Of a DNA stretch of 64,000 nucleotides, positions 53,645 to 64,000 are shown in pieces. The stretch is from the NCBI RefSeq assembly GCF_000759345.1, contig NZ_JPZL01000003.1, positions 493,438 to 557,437 on the forward strand. The letters run 5' to 3'. Below the pieces are notes generated by a model. That model did no database searches and had not been told where the DNA came from. It worked only from the letters and a program-made list of their open reading frames with translations. Positions within the stretch are counted from its first letter, which is position 1. Every line of letters starts with the position of its first letter. This stretch comes from Litchfieldella xinjiangensis (GTDB taxonomy: Bacteria; Pseudomonadota; Gammaproteobacteria; Pseudomonadales; Halomonadaceae). A program made the translations under genes and the position numbers.

Positions 53645-55267
53645 TCATTCGGCTGCTTGCGGATACATGGCCAGCAGGCGACGCAGTACGGCATTGGTCC
53701 AGCCGAAGCCGTCCTGGGCGGGGTACTCCCCGCCGCTGGCGCGTTCGTTGTCGATCACATCATACTTCTCGATCAGCTTGTGCTCCTCTTCGAAGCGTTC
53801 GAGATTGGTGGCGATCCAGCGTGTCGCGATCGTCTCGGCCAGGCCCTCCTTGCCATAGCGCTTTAGCCCTTGTATGGCGACCCATTGTTGTGGGGCCCAG
53901 CCATTCGGGGCGTCCCATTGCTGGCCGGACCGGTGCTGCGTGGTACGCAGCCCTCCGGGCGCTAATAGCCTCGCTTCGAGTGTCCTTGCCAAACGCTCGG
54001 CCTGTTCGTCGTGGGCGATGCCGAAGTAGAGGGGAAACGCGCTGGCGCTACTCAGCACGCCAGTGAATTCGCCAGAAGCCCACAAGTAATCACCGAAGGC
54101 CTCGAGTGAGTCGCTCCATAAGATATCCCGTATGGCTTCGCTGCGTTGGGCTGCCAACCTATGGTAGCGCTCGGCCGCTTTCGGGTTTCCTTCAAGCTGG
54201 TAGGCTTTGGCTAACGTCTCCTCGAGATGGACGAGCAGGCTGTTCAAGTCGACGGGTACGATTTGCGTGGTGCGGATGGTGGCGAGCCGTTCACCATCGG
54301 CCAACCAGCGGGAGGAGAAATCCCACCCGCTCTCGGCGCCGGCGCGCAGGTCCCGCCATACCTGTTCCTTGGGGCGAGAGGTTCGCTCGGCTGTCTCGAC
54401 ATCCTCGCGGTACGATTCCTGGCGTGGCGTGTCGGTGTCGTCCCAGTAGCGATTGAGTAGTGCGCCGTCCTGGAGTCGAACGACACGGCGGTGAGCGCTG
54501 CCAGGGGCGAGTTCATCTGCCCCAGCCATCCAGTAGTCGTATTCAGCCTGGAGCGCCGGCAAATAATTGGTATAGACATCTTCGCCATCCAGTGAGGCGA
54601 GCAGGTTGACCATGGCGGCAAAGAAAGGGGGCTGCGAGCGCGTCAGGTAGTAGGTGCGATTGCCGTTGGGAATGTGGCCGTAGTGATCGATCAAATGAGC
54701 GAAGTTAGCCACCATGTCACGCACGCGCTGTGTTTCGCCGCTTTCCAGAAGGCCAAGCAAGGTGAAATAGGAATCCCAATAGTAGATTTCATCGAAGCGC
54801 CCGCCGGGCACGACATAGGCATGGGGAAGCGGTAGGCGTGACGACCAACGAGGGGTGTCGCTGTCGGGCTCCCGGGTCAGCATGGGCCACAAGGCGTCGA
54901 TATGCTCGGTGATAGGCAGGCCGTCCGGTGGTGTATCGGCATCGCCTGTATCCTCTTCTCGAAAATACGTCTCGACGAAACGTGACAGGGCCTCGTCGCT
55001 CAGTGCTCCCTTTTCACGCTGCCGAGCGAAGGCTTCGAGTACCGTTTCGGGCGCTTCGGTGGGAACCAGATCGACGAAGGTCTTACTGTCTTCGAAGATA
55101 CCGCGCAGTTGCACCTCGACGAACAAATCCCCCCATAGTTCATCGGGAGGCGGCGGCGTCTCGTTTCGTGCTGCAGTTCGGTCATTGCCCGAGGCTAAAG
55201 AGGCGAAAAGAAGGCCGAGCGCCAGCAGCATGCATAGCGAGACAGCGGGTGAGGTTCGACGCGTCAT
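53645..55267 (-). CDS. treA: Periplasmic trehalase (GH37)
   Basis: This enzyme hydrolyses trehalose to two glucose. ATG 55267 has AAGGAG seven bases upstream and opens a signal peptide (SPAVSLCMLLALGLLFASLASG), giving 540 residues. The two trehalase signatures are intact: PGGRFDEIYYWDSYFTLLGL and QWDAPNGWAPQQWVAIQGL. Catalytic residues are expected in SGWDFSSRWL (Asp) and at a C-terminal Glu in the DEHxLIEKYD-like EEHKLIEKYD. In a halophile it may recycle trehalose, an osmoprotectant. It splits the common rluD-pgeF-clpB order. Confidence 0.95.
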   Translation of the reverse strand: MTRRTSPAVSLCMLLALGLLFASLASGNDRTAARNETPPPPDELWGDLFVEVQLRGIFEDSKTFVDLVPTEAPETVLEAFARQREKGALSDEALSRFVETYFREEDTGDADTPPDGLPITEHIDALWPMLTREPDSDTPRWSSRLPLPHAYVVPGGRFDEIYYWDSYFTLLGLLESGETQRVRDMVANFAHLIDHYGHIPNGNRTYYLTRSQPPFFAAMVNLLASLDGEDVYTNYLPALQAEYDYWMAGADELAPGSAHRRVVRLQDGALLNRYWDDTDTPRQESYREDVETAERTSRPKEQVWRDLRAGAESGWDFSSRWLADGERLATIRTTQIVPVDLNSLLVHLEETLAKAYQLEGNPKAAERYHRLAAQRSEAIRDILWSDSLEAFGDYLWASGEFTGVLSSASAFPLYFGIAHDEQAERLARTLEARLLAPGGLRTTQHRSGQQWDAPNGWAPQQWVAIQGLKRYGKEGLAETIATRWIATNLERFEEEHKLIEKYDVIDNERASGGEYPAQDGFGWTNAVLRRLLAMYPQAAE

Positions 55268-55372
55268 GACAGGCTCCTTATCAAAGGCGTGACAGCCAGG
55301 CAGGGGGCTGGCTTTCAAGATAGGTGCCTTGGTTGACCTTCATCAAAGCGTGGGTCGATTTATTATTCGAAG

Positions 55373-55400
55373 CTTGAAAGCGCTCCGTGACACCTCCATA
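55373..55400 (+). promoter_or_regulatory. clpB: Sigma-32 heat-shock promoter of clpB
   Basis: CTTGAAA (55373-55379) is followed by 13 bases and CCTCCATA (55393-55400). This closely matches the sigma-32 pattern CTTGAAA-N11-16-CCCCATnT. It lies about 70 bases before clpB, on the correct strand. Confidence 0.85.
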
Positions 55401-55472
55401 GATAAGGTCAAGACGTAAGACAGGGCCGATACGGTGCGTCCGAACGCACCGTCACCCCGATGGAGGAATTAG

Positions 55473-58079
<2,607 letters not shown>

Positions 58080-58112
58080 CGCTTAATCGGGTCGCGTCCA
58101 ATGGCCTGTCTT

Positions 58113-58138
58113 GCCCGCCCCGGAGGGGCGGGCTTTTT
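58113..58138 (+). terminator. Terminator of clpB
   Basis: The stem GCCCGCCCC-GGA-GGGGCGGGC is followed by five T residues. Confidence 0.93.
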
Positions 58139-58584
58139 ATTGCTCACGCTTGCGCCTGGCTAGACCATGGGCTACCCCCAGCACTTTCGCGGTTGACAGT
58201 CATGCATCGCTATTGGAATCTTGTCGGTTCCTGATTGCGGGCGCGGGCTTCAACGGGCAATCCCCTACTGCCGCGCGAAGGGTAGGCTGCATGGCCTCTA
58301 CCCGCCGAAGGACTTACCGGGTCCGGGCTAACCGCCTGACCTGGCCAACCCCCCCGACGCGGCAAACCGCCGTGAAAGGGAGCCTCTGGTTCATGTCGCG
58401 AGCGAAGGCAAAGGCCTTACGCAGTCATGAGTCGGGGTTCCCGAATGAGAGTGCAGGCCCTAACCGGGTCATATGCCAGGGTTTGGCATCAGGTGCCGGT
58501 GTGACCGGCAGCGGCATACCGCCGCACTCGACGTCGTGGCCAACGGCCCGACATGGCACTCGAGACCTCCAGGGGAGACATACT
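58139..58584 (+). promoter_or_regulatory. Long leader region of ilvIH
   Basis: About 446 bases separate the clpB terminator from ilvI. A consensus -35 TTGACA (58193-58198) with 17-base spacing to GAATCT is a possible promoter, implying a leader of about 370 nt. The leader contains several GC-rich short inverted repeats. It stays open in the ilvI frame for the whole stretch, yet no Leu/Val/Ile-rich leader peptide typical of ilv attenuators is evident. Regulation could be by Lrp-like or another mechanism. Confidence 0.45.
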
Positions 58585-60309
58585 GTGGAACTTCTTTCCG
58601 GCGCCGACATGATCGCCCGCTTCCTCCAGGACGAGGGCGTCGAATATATCTATGGCTATCCCGGTGGGGCGGCGCTTCACATTTACGATGCGCTGTTCCG
58701 TCAGGACAAGGTCAAGCACATCCTGGTGCGCCATGAACAGGCGGCTACCCATGCAGCCGACGGCTATGCCCGCGCGGCAGGCAAGCCGGGGGTCGTGCTG
58801 GTGACATCCGGGCCTGGTGCGACCAATGCCGTGACCGGTATCGCCACCGCCTATATGGATTCGATTCCCATGGTGGTGTTGTGCGGTCAGGTGATGAGCC
58901 ACCTGATCGGGGACGATGCCTTTCAGGAAACCGATATCGTGGGGGTGACGCGCCCAATCGTGAAGCACAGCTTCTCGATACGCCATCCTTCCGAGATTCC
59001 CGAAGTGCTCAAGAAGGCCTTTTATCTGGCCTCGACGGGGCGTCCGGGGCCGGTGGTCGTGGACATTCCCAAGGACATGACTGCTCCCACCGAGCGTTAC
59101 GAGTACGTGTATCCCAAGAAGGTCAAACTGCGCTCCTACAATCCGGTGACGCGTGGCCACACAGGGCAGATCAAGAAAGCGGTCGAGCTGATGCTAAAGG
59201 CCAAGCGTCCGGTGTTCTACACCGGGGGCGGGGTGGTGACCGGCAATGCCAGCGAGGGACTGACCGATCTGGTACAGCGGCTGGGCTTCCCCATTACCAC
59301 GACCCTGATGGGCATTGGGTCCTACCCGCAGGGTGATCGTCAGTGCCTCGGATGGTTGGGCATGCATGGTTCCTATGAGTCCAACATGGCCATGCACCAT
59401 GCCGATCTGGTCATTGCCATCGGGGCGCGTTTCGACGATCGCGTGACCAACAATACCTCCAAGTTTTGCCCCACCGCCAAGATCGTGCATGTCGATATCG
59501 ATCCGAGTTCCGTCTCCAAGACGGTGCGCGCCGACGTGCCCATCGTCGGCCCGGCGGGTAGCGTCATCAACGAGATGATCAGTCTCATCCAGGGCAAGGA
59601 TATCGCTCACCCCGAGGCGCTGACCGAGTGGTGGGAAAAGATCGAAGGGTGGCGGGCCGAGCGACAAGGCAAACTCTACGAGCCGTCTAATGAGGGTGAG
59701 GTTCTCAAGCCGCAGGAGGTGGTCGAGGCGGTCTATCGGGCGACGCGTGGGGAGGCCTTCGTCACCACCGATGTCGGTCAGCATCAAATGTTCGCTGCCC
59801 AGTATTACAAGTTTGCCAAGCCCAATCGCTTCATCACATCGGGCGGGCTGGGCACCATGGGGTTCGGTTTCCCGGCCGCCATGGGCGTCAAGATGAGTTA
59901 TCCCGACGATGATGTCGTGTGCATCACCGGCGAGGGCAGCTTTCAGATGATGATGCAGGAGCTCTCGACCTGTAAGCAGTACGGGGTCGGTGTGAAGATC
60001 GTCAACTTGAACAATGGATCGCTGGGCATGGTGCGCCAATGGCAGGACCTCAACTACAAGTCCCGTCATGCGCATTCCTACATGGAGTCGCTGCCTGATT
60101 TCCAGAAATTGATCGAATCCTATGGCTTCACCGCGTTGCGGGTGCACACCAAAGAAGAGCTTGAGCCTGCGCTGGAGCGTGCCCTGGCCGACAAGCACGA
60201 GCTGGTGTTCCTGGACGTTTATGTCGACCCGCACGAGCACGTCTATCCGATGCAGGTGCCGCTGGGCGCCATGCGTGACATGTTGCTTTCGAAGACGGAG
60301 CGGACCTGA
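58585..60309 (+). CDS. ilvI: Acetolactate synthase, large (catalytic) subunit
   Basis: This ThDP-dependent enzyme carries out the first common step in branched-chain amino acid synthesis. GTG 58585 (GGGGAG about nine bases upstream) gives MELLSGADMIARFLQDEGVE and 574 residues, equal to E. coli IlvI. The catalytic Glu lies in LVRHEQAATHAADGYARA; FAD and ThDP regions are GPGATNAVTGIATAY and ITGEGSFQMMMQELSTC with NNGSLGMV. The frame stays open upstream to 58111 but without start support. The stop overlaps the ilvH start by one base. Confidence 0.97.
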   Translation: MELLSGADMIARFLQDEGVEYIYGYPGGAALHIYDALFRQDKVKHILVRHEQAATHAADGYARAAGKPGVVLVTSGPGATNAVTGIATAYMDSIPMVVLCGQVMSHLIGDDAFQETDIVGVTRPIVKHSFSIRHPSEIPEVLKKAFYLASTGRPGPVVVDIPKDMTAPTERYEYVYPKKVKLRSYNPVTRGHTGQIKKAVELMLKAKRPVFYTGGGVVTGNASEGLTDLVQRLGFPITTTLMGIGSYPQGDRQCLGWLGMHGSYESNMAMHHADLVIAIGARFDDRVTNNTSKFCPTAKIVHVDIDPSSVSKTVRADVPIVGPAGSVINEMISLIQGKDIAHPEALTEWWEKIEGWRAERQGKLYEPSNEGEVLKPQEVVEAVYRATRGEAFVTTDVGQHQMFAAQYYKFAKPNRFITSGGLGTMGFGFPAAMGVKMSYPDDDVVCITGEGSFQMMMQELSTCKQYGVGVKIVNLNNGSLGMVRQWQDLNYKSRHAHSYMESLPDFQKLIESYGFTALRVHTKEELEPALERALADKHELVFLDVYVDPHEHVYPMQVPLGAMRDMLLSKTERT

Positions 60310-60800
60310 TGCGCCATATCATTTCGATCCTGCTGGAAAACGAACCTGGCGCACTGTCCCGGGTAGTGGGGCTGTTTGCCCAGCGCAACTACAATATCGA
60401 GACGCTGAACGTGGCGCCGACCGAAGATGCAACCCTGTCTCGCCTGACAGTGACCACGAATGGCGATGACCGGGTCATCGAACAGATCACCAAGCATCTC
60501 AACAAGCTCATCGATGTGGTCAAGCTGGTCGATCTGACCGAAGGGAATCATATCGAGCGTGAATTGATGTTGGTCAAGGTCAAGGCACTAGGTGCTGCCC
60601 GTGATGAGGTCAAACGTACGGCGGATATCTTCCGCGCCCAGGTGGTGGATGTGACACCCAGCCTGTACACCGTTCAAATCACCGGTGATGCGGGTAAACT
60701 CGATGCGTTCCTGCAGGCGATGGCGCCGGTGGGTATCCTTGAAGTGGCGCGCACGGGGGTCTCGGGCATTGCCCGCGGCGACAAGGTGTTGAGCCTCTAG
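60309..60800 (+). CDS. ilvH: Acetolactate synthase, small (regulatory) subunit
   Basis: This 163-residue subunit gives valine feedback control. The N-terminal ACT domain is MRHIISILLENEPGALSRVVGLFAQRNYNIETLNVAPTED. The C-terminal half carries ERELMLVKV and ITGDAGKLDAFL. The start codon shares a base with the ilvI stop, so the subunits are made in a coupled way. Confidence 0.98.
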   Translation: MRHIISILLENEPGALSRVVGLFAQRNYNIETLNVAPTEDATLSRLTVTTNGDDRVIEQITKHLNKLIDVVKLVDLTEGNHIERELMLVKVKALGAARDEVKRTADIFRAQVVDVTPSLYTVQITGDAGKLDAFLQAMAPVGILEVARTGVSGIARGDKVLSL

Positions 60801-60813
60801 GTGTTTGCCATTC

Positions 60814-60840
60814 AAAGCCGCTCTTCGGAGCGGCTTTTTT
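60814..60840 (+). terminator. Terminator of ilvIH
   Basis: The stem AAAGCCGCTC-TTCG-GAGCGGCTTT with UUCG loop is followed by more T residues. Confidence 0.95.
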
Positions 60841-60851
60841 ATTTGCTTCTC

Positions 60852-61730
60852 CTACACTTCCGCCCAGAGTGCGCTAATCAGGGGGCTCTTGAGCCGCCGC
60901 TGCGCTACGCATAACCCCACATCGTAATGGGGAAGCTCAGGCTTGACGGGCAGGATCCGGATGCGGTCGATCAGCGGACTGTTATCGAGCACGATCTTTG
61001 GCACCACGCCTACCCCGAAGCCCAGTCCCACCATGCTGACGATGGCCTCGTTGCCGGCGACCTGGGCATAGATCTGTGGTGTCACGCCTAGAGCCTTGAA
61101 CCAGGTATCGCTGTGCTCACGTGCCAGGCCCGATTCGGAAAGAATCATCGGTACGCCACGCCATTGCGAGGGAGTGGGTATGTCAGGCGTCTCGGGGAGC
61201 CAGGCGGCGCCATCCCGCGGAGTAATGAATACCAGCGGCGAGGTGGTCATGGGCTTGAATGCCAACGCATCGGGTAAGGTGCGCGGTCGGGGCGTTATTG
61301 CCATGTCTTCTTCCCCGCTAAGCACTCTCGCTGTCGACTCGGCCGGATCCCCGGTGTGCAGCTTGATCTCGATCCGGGGGTGGCGCACCCGAAAGTCGCT
61401 CAGCAATTCATAGAGGAAGCTGTAACTGGCTGTTACAGAACAATAAATGCTGATTGCGCCGGATAGCGAGTGGGTTTCTTCCATCAGGGCGTGGCATACC
61501 GTCTCCCACTGCTCGATAGCGTCCCGGGCGTATGCCTGGAAGCGTTTACCCTGGGGTGTCAGCGAGACATGGCGGTTGTCTCGCTCGAAGAGAGGCGCGC
61601 TTAGGGTCTCTTCCAGCTGGCGAATAGTGCGGCTCAGCGTCGATGGGCTGATGTGGCAAGCGTCACTGGCCCGACCAAAATGCAGGCTCTCGGCCAATGT
61701 CAGAAATTGCTGTAGCGAGCGGATATCCAT
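60852..61730 (-). CDS. ilvY: LysR-family activator IlvY
   Basis: This 292-residue regulator has the N-terminal helix-turn-helix MDIRSLQQFLTLAESLHFGRASDACHIS with PSTLSRTIRQLEETL. A substrate-binding domain follows (LSGAISIYCSVTASYSFLY, EEDMAITPRP, GLGFGVGVVPKIV). The sequence is of the IlvY type, and it is divergent from ilvC, as in other gammaproteobacteria. IlvY activates ilvC with acetolactate or acetohydroxybutyrate as inducers. Confidence 0.93.
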   Translation of the reverse strand: MDIRSLQQFLTLAESLHFGRASDACHISPSTLSRTIRQLEETLSAPLFERDNRHVSLTPQGKRFQAYARDAIEQWETVCHALMEETHSLSGAISIYCSVTASYSFLYELLSDFRVRHPRIEIKLHTGDPAESTARVLSGEEDMAITPRPRTLPDALAFKPMTTSPLVFITPRDGAAWLPETPDIPTPSQWRGVPMILSESGLAREHSDTWFKALGVTPQIYAQVAGNEAIVSMVGLGFGVGVVPKIVLDNSPLIDRIRILPVKPELPHYDVGLCVAQRRLKSPLISALWAEV

Positions 61731-61757
61731 TAGCGTTTCAATAAATGAAATGTGTTA

Positions 61758-61789
61758 TTGCAAATATAGCGTTTTACGCAACGTTTTGC
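61758..61789. promoter_or_regulatory. Candidate IlvY operator in the ilvY-ilvC intergenic region
   Basis: The 171-base region between the divergent genes has the inverted pairs TTGC-N16-GCAA (61758-61781) and GCAA-CGTT-TTGC (61778-61789), sharing one half-site. This pattern of repeated TTGC/GCAA elements suits a LysR tandem operator. It is a pattern-based assignment. Confidence 0.45.
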
Positions 61790-61886
61790 CTGCCGTATTG
61801 TGCCCTCAATGCCTTGGGTTACGACAACTCAACCCAGTGCCGCATAAGACGGCACGGGTGGCCATCAACGCTGATACCTAATTTAA

Positions 61887-62918
<1,032 letters not shown>

Positions 62919-62939
62919 TTGTTCATCAGCACGGCAAGA

Positions 62940-62965
62940 AGGGCACGGATTTCCGTGCCCTTTTT
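62940..62965 (+). terminator. Terminator of ilvC
   Basis: The stem AGGGCACGGA-TT-TCCGTGCCCT with a T5 tail. Confidence 0.92.
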
Positions 62966-63063
62966 CGTTGGGGTGTCGTCATCCTTCGCTATCGTTTAGG
63001 GTCAGTGTGTAAAATGGACGGGCGCCAGCTAGGCGCTTACGTGCGGCAAGGGAGCCCTGAGTC

Positions 63064-63900
63064 ATGAGCCAAGAACCCAGCAACACCGAGCACCGAAAGG
63101 CCGAGCACGCCGATGACGATATCGCGTCGACCTTTATCCGCGAAACCGAGGTGGTCGAGGAGTCCGTGGAAGATGGCAAGAAGGTGCGACGCAAGGGAAT
63201 CTACTTACTTCCCAATCTGTTCACGACGTCGGCACTTTTTTCGGGCTTCTTCGCCGTGGTGGCGGGTATCAACGGGGATTTCACTGCGGCATCCGTGGCG
63301 ATATTCATTGCCATGGTGTTGGATGGCTTGGATGGGCGCGTGGCCAGGATGACTAATACCCAAAGTGCTTTCGGCGCCGAATACGATAGTCTGGCCGATA
63401 TGCTCTCCTTTGGCGTCGCTCCGGCGTTGGTGGCCTTTACCTGGATTCTTCAGGACATTGGTAAAACCGGCTGGGTCGTGGCCTTCCTGTTTGTGGCCTG
63501 CGCAGCGCTACGTCTGGCGCGCTTCAACGTCCAAATAGGAAGCGTGGACAAGAAGTGGTTCATTGGCTTGCCAAGCCCTTCGGCAGCTGCCGTCGTGGCT
63601 GCCAGCGTCTGGACCTTTCATAGCTTTGACGCGGATGCATTCGCCTTCAAGCTACTCATGTTATTTGTCGTCGCAGCAGCAGGTGTGCTGATGGTCAGCA
63701 ACATTCGCTATTACAGCTTCAAGGACATCGACCTCAAAGGGCCGGTGCCCTTTGTTGTGCTTTTGGCCATTGTGCTGGGCTTCGTGGTCATCTCGGTTGA
63801 GCCATCCGTGATGCTCTTGCTGCTATTCGGCGCTTATGTAGCATCGGGCCCAGTATTGGCCGTGATGCGCAAGATGAAGCCCGCCTCGAGCAAGCCATGA
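63064..63900 (+). CDS. pssA: CDP-diacylglycerol-serine O-phosphatidyltransferase
   Basis: This 278-residue membrane enzyme makes phosphatidylserine, precursor of phosphatidylethanolamine. The CDP-alcohol phosphotransferase motif D-x2-DG-x2-AR-x8/9-G-x3-D-x3-D is seen in VLDGLDGRVARMTN continuing GAEYDSLAD. It has about seven membrane helices after a hydrophilic, acidic N-terminus of about 45 residues (QEPSNTEHRKAEHADDD). This is the Bacillus/Pseudomonas-type PssA, unrelated to the phospholipase D-like E. coli enzyme. It follows ilvC, as in Pseudomonas. Confidence 0.95.
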   Translation: MSQEPSNTEHRKAEHADDDIASTFIRETEVVEESVEDGKKVRRKGIYLLPNLFTTSALFSGFFAVVAGINGDFTAASVAIFIAMVLDGLDGRVARMTNTQSAFGAEYDSLADMLSFGVAPALVAFTWILQDIGKTGWVVAFLFVACAALRLARFNVQIGSVDKKWFIGLPSPSAAAVVAASVWTFHSFDADAFAFKLLMLFVVAAAGVLMVSNIRYYSFKDIDLKGPVPFVVLLAIVLGFVVISVEPSVMLLLLFGAYVASGPVLAVMRKMKPASSKP

Positions 63901-63918
63901 AAAAGTTTCACCAGGGGC

Positions 63919-63947
63919 TTGTCATGTCGCCCCGGGAAACGTAAAGT
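63919..63947 (+). promoter_or_regulatory. Probable stable-RNA (rRNA operon) promoter
   Basis: TTGTCA (63919-63924), a 17-base spacer and TAAAGT (63942-63947) are followed by a GC-rich discriminator (ACGCATCCGC). This design is typical of growth-rate-controlled rRNA or tRNA promoters in gammaproteobacteria. The window ends 53 bases later, before any mature RNA. Confidence 0.55.
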
Positions 63948-64000
63948 ACGCATCCGCTGCCGGCGACGGGCAACGTTGCAGGCGGTGGAGGATGGTGCAA

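Noticed and set aside
58111..58584. N-terminal extension of IlvI by about 158 residues
   Set aside because: The frame is open but begins inside the clpB terminator. The GTG at 58585 has a Shine-Dalgarno and gives the exact family length.
59194..60240. A 348-codon minus-strand frame within ilvI
   Set aside because: It is fully covered by the ilvI coding sequence with intact ThDP motifs. The antisense product is His/Gly-rich and not protein-like.

Overview
The window reads as a chromosomal segment of a halophilic gammaproteobacterium of the Halomonadaceae (Halomonas/Chromohalobacter type). This is inferred from the high GC content, two TRAP systems around a mannonate/hexuronate pathway, the housekeeping order rplU-rpmA-obg-proB / rpsT / murJ / ribF-ileS-lspA-fkpB-ispH / minor pilins, and ilvIH-ilvC-pssA. 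No database search was run. I see no prophage, insertion sequence or CRISPR array.

Region 1 (1-14.7 kb) is a sugar-acid catabolic island. A rightward operon holds a partial RspB-type zinc dehydrogenase, a TRAP transporter (dctPQM), a fructuronate reductase-like enzyme (uxuB-like) and mannonate dehydratase (uxuA). A leftward set holds a LacI regulator, a second TRAP transporter, a HAD phosphatase, a 2-ketoacid reductase (ghrB-like), a 2-keto-3-deoxygluconate (KDG) kinase-like protein and a second LacI regulator. Together these could take L-gulonate, fructuronate or mannonate to KDG and KDG-6-phosphate. Two small secreted low-complexity proteins (6220-6513 and 14818-15183) flank or interrupt the island.

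Region 2 (15-27.7 kb) has fabA-fabB, a PAS-GGDEF-EAL protein, a MerR/LitR-like regulator with photolyase facing a TIGR01777 epimerase across a near-perfect LitR-type operator, rapA, an Lgt-like/TlpA fusion, a VOC protein and small membrane proteins.

Region 3 (27.7-28.3 kb) is the most notable non-coding locus: two tandem CsrB/RsmY/Z-like small RNAs. Each carries GGA motifs in hairpin loops and an intrinsic terminator. Each also has a GacA-type box placed at exactly the same distance from a shared -10-like CATCAT. A terminator-ended stretch of unknown nature lies between them.

Region 4 (28.4-45 kb) has a putative zinc peptidase, an aldo-keto reductase, an MscS-type channel, tRNA-Pro(CGG), ispB, rplU-rpmA-obg-proB, rpsT, murJ and the ribF-ileS-lspA-fkpB-ispH operon.

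Region 5 (45-47.7 kb) is a type IV minor-pilin cluster (pilE-like, fimT, pilV, a short pilW). It ends in a broken pilX remnant with a G7 tract that abuts a convergent fimT-like gene; pilY1 is absent here.

Region 6 (47.7-64 kb) has thiO-like, nadE, bamD, rluD-pgeF, periplasmic trehalase, clpB with a sigma-32-type promoter, ilvI-ilvH, ilvY/ilvC, pssA, and at the very end a stable-RNA-type promoter that probably starts an rRNA operon outside the window.
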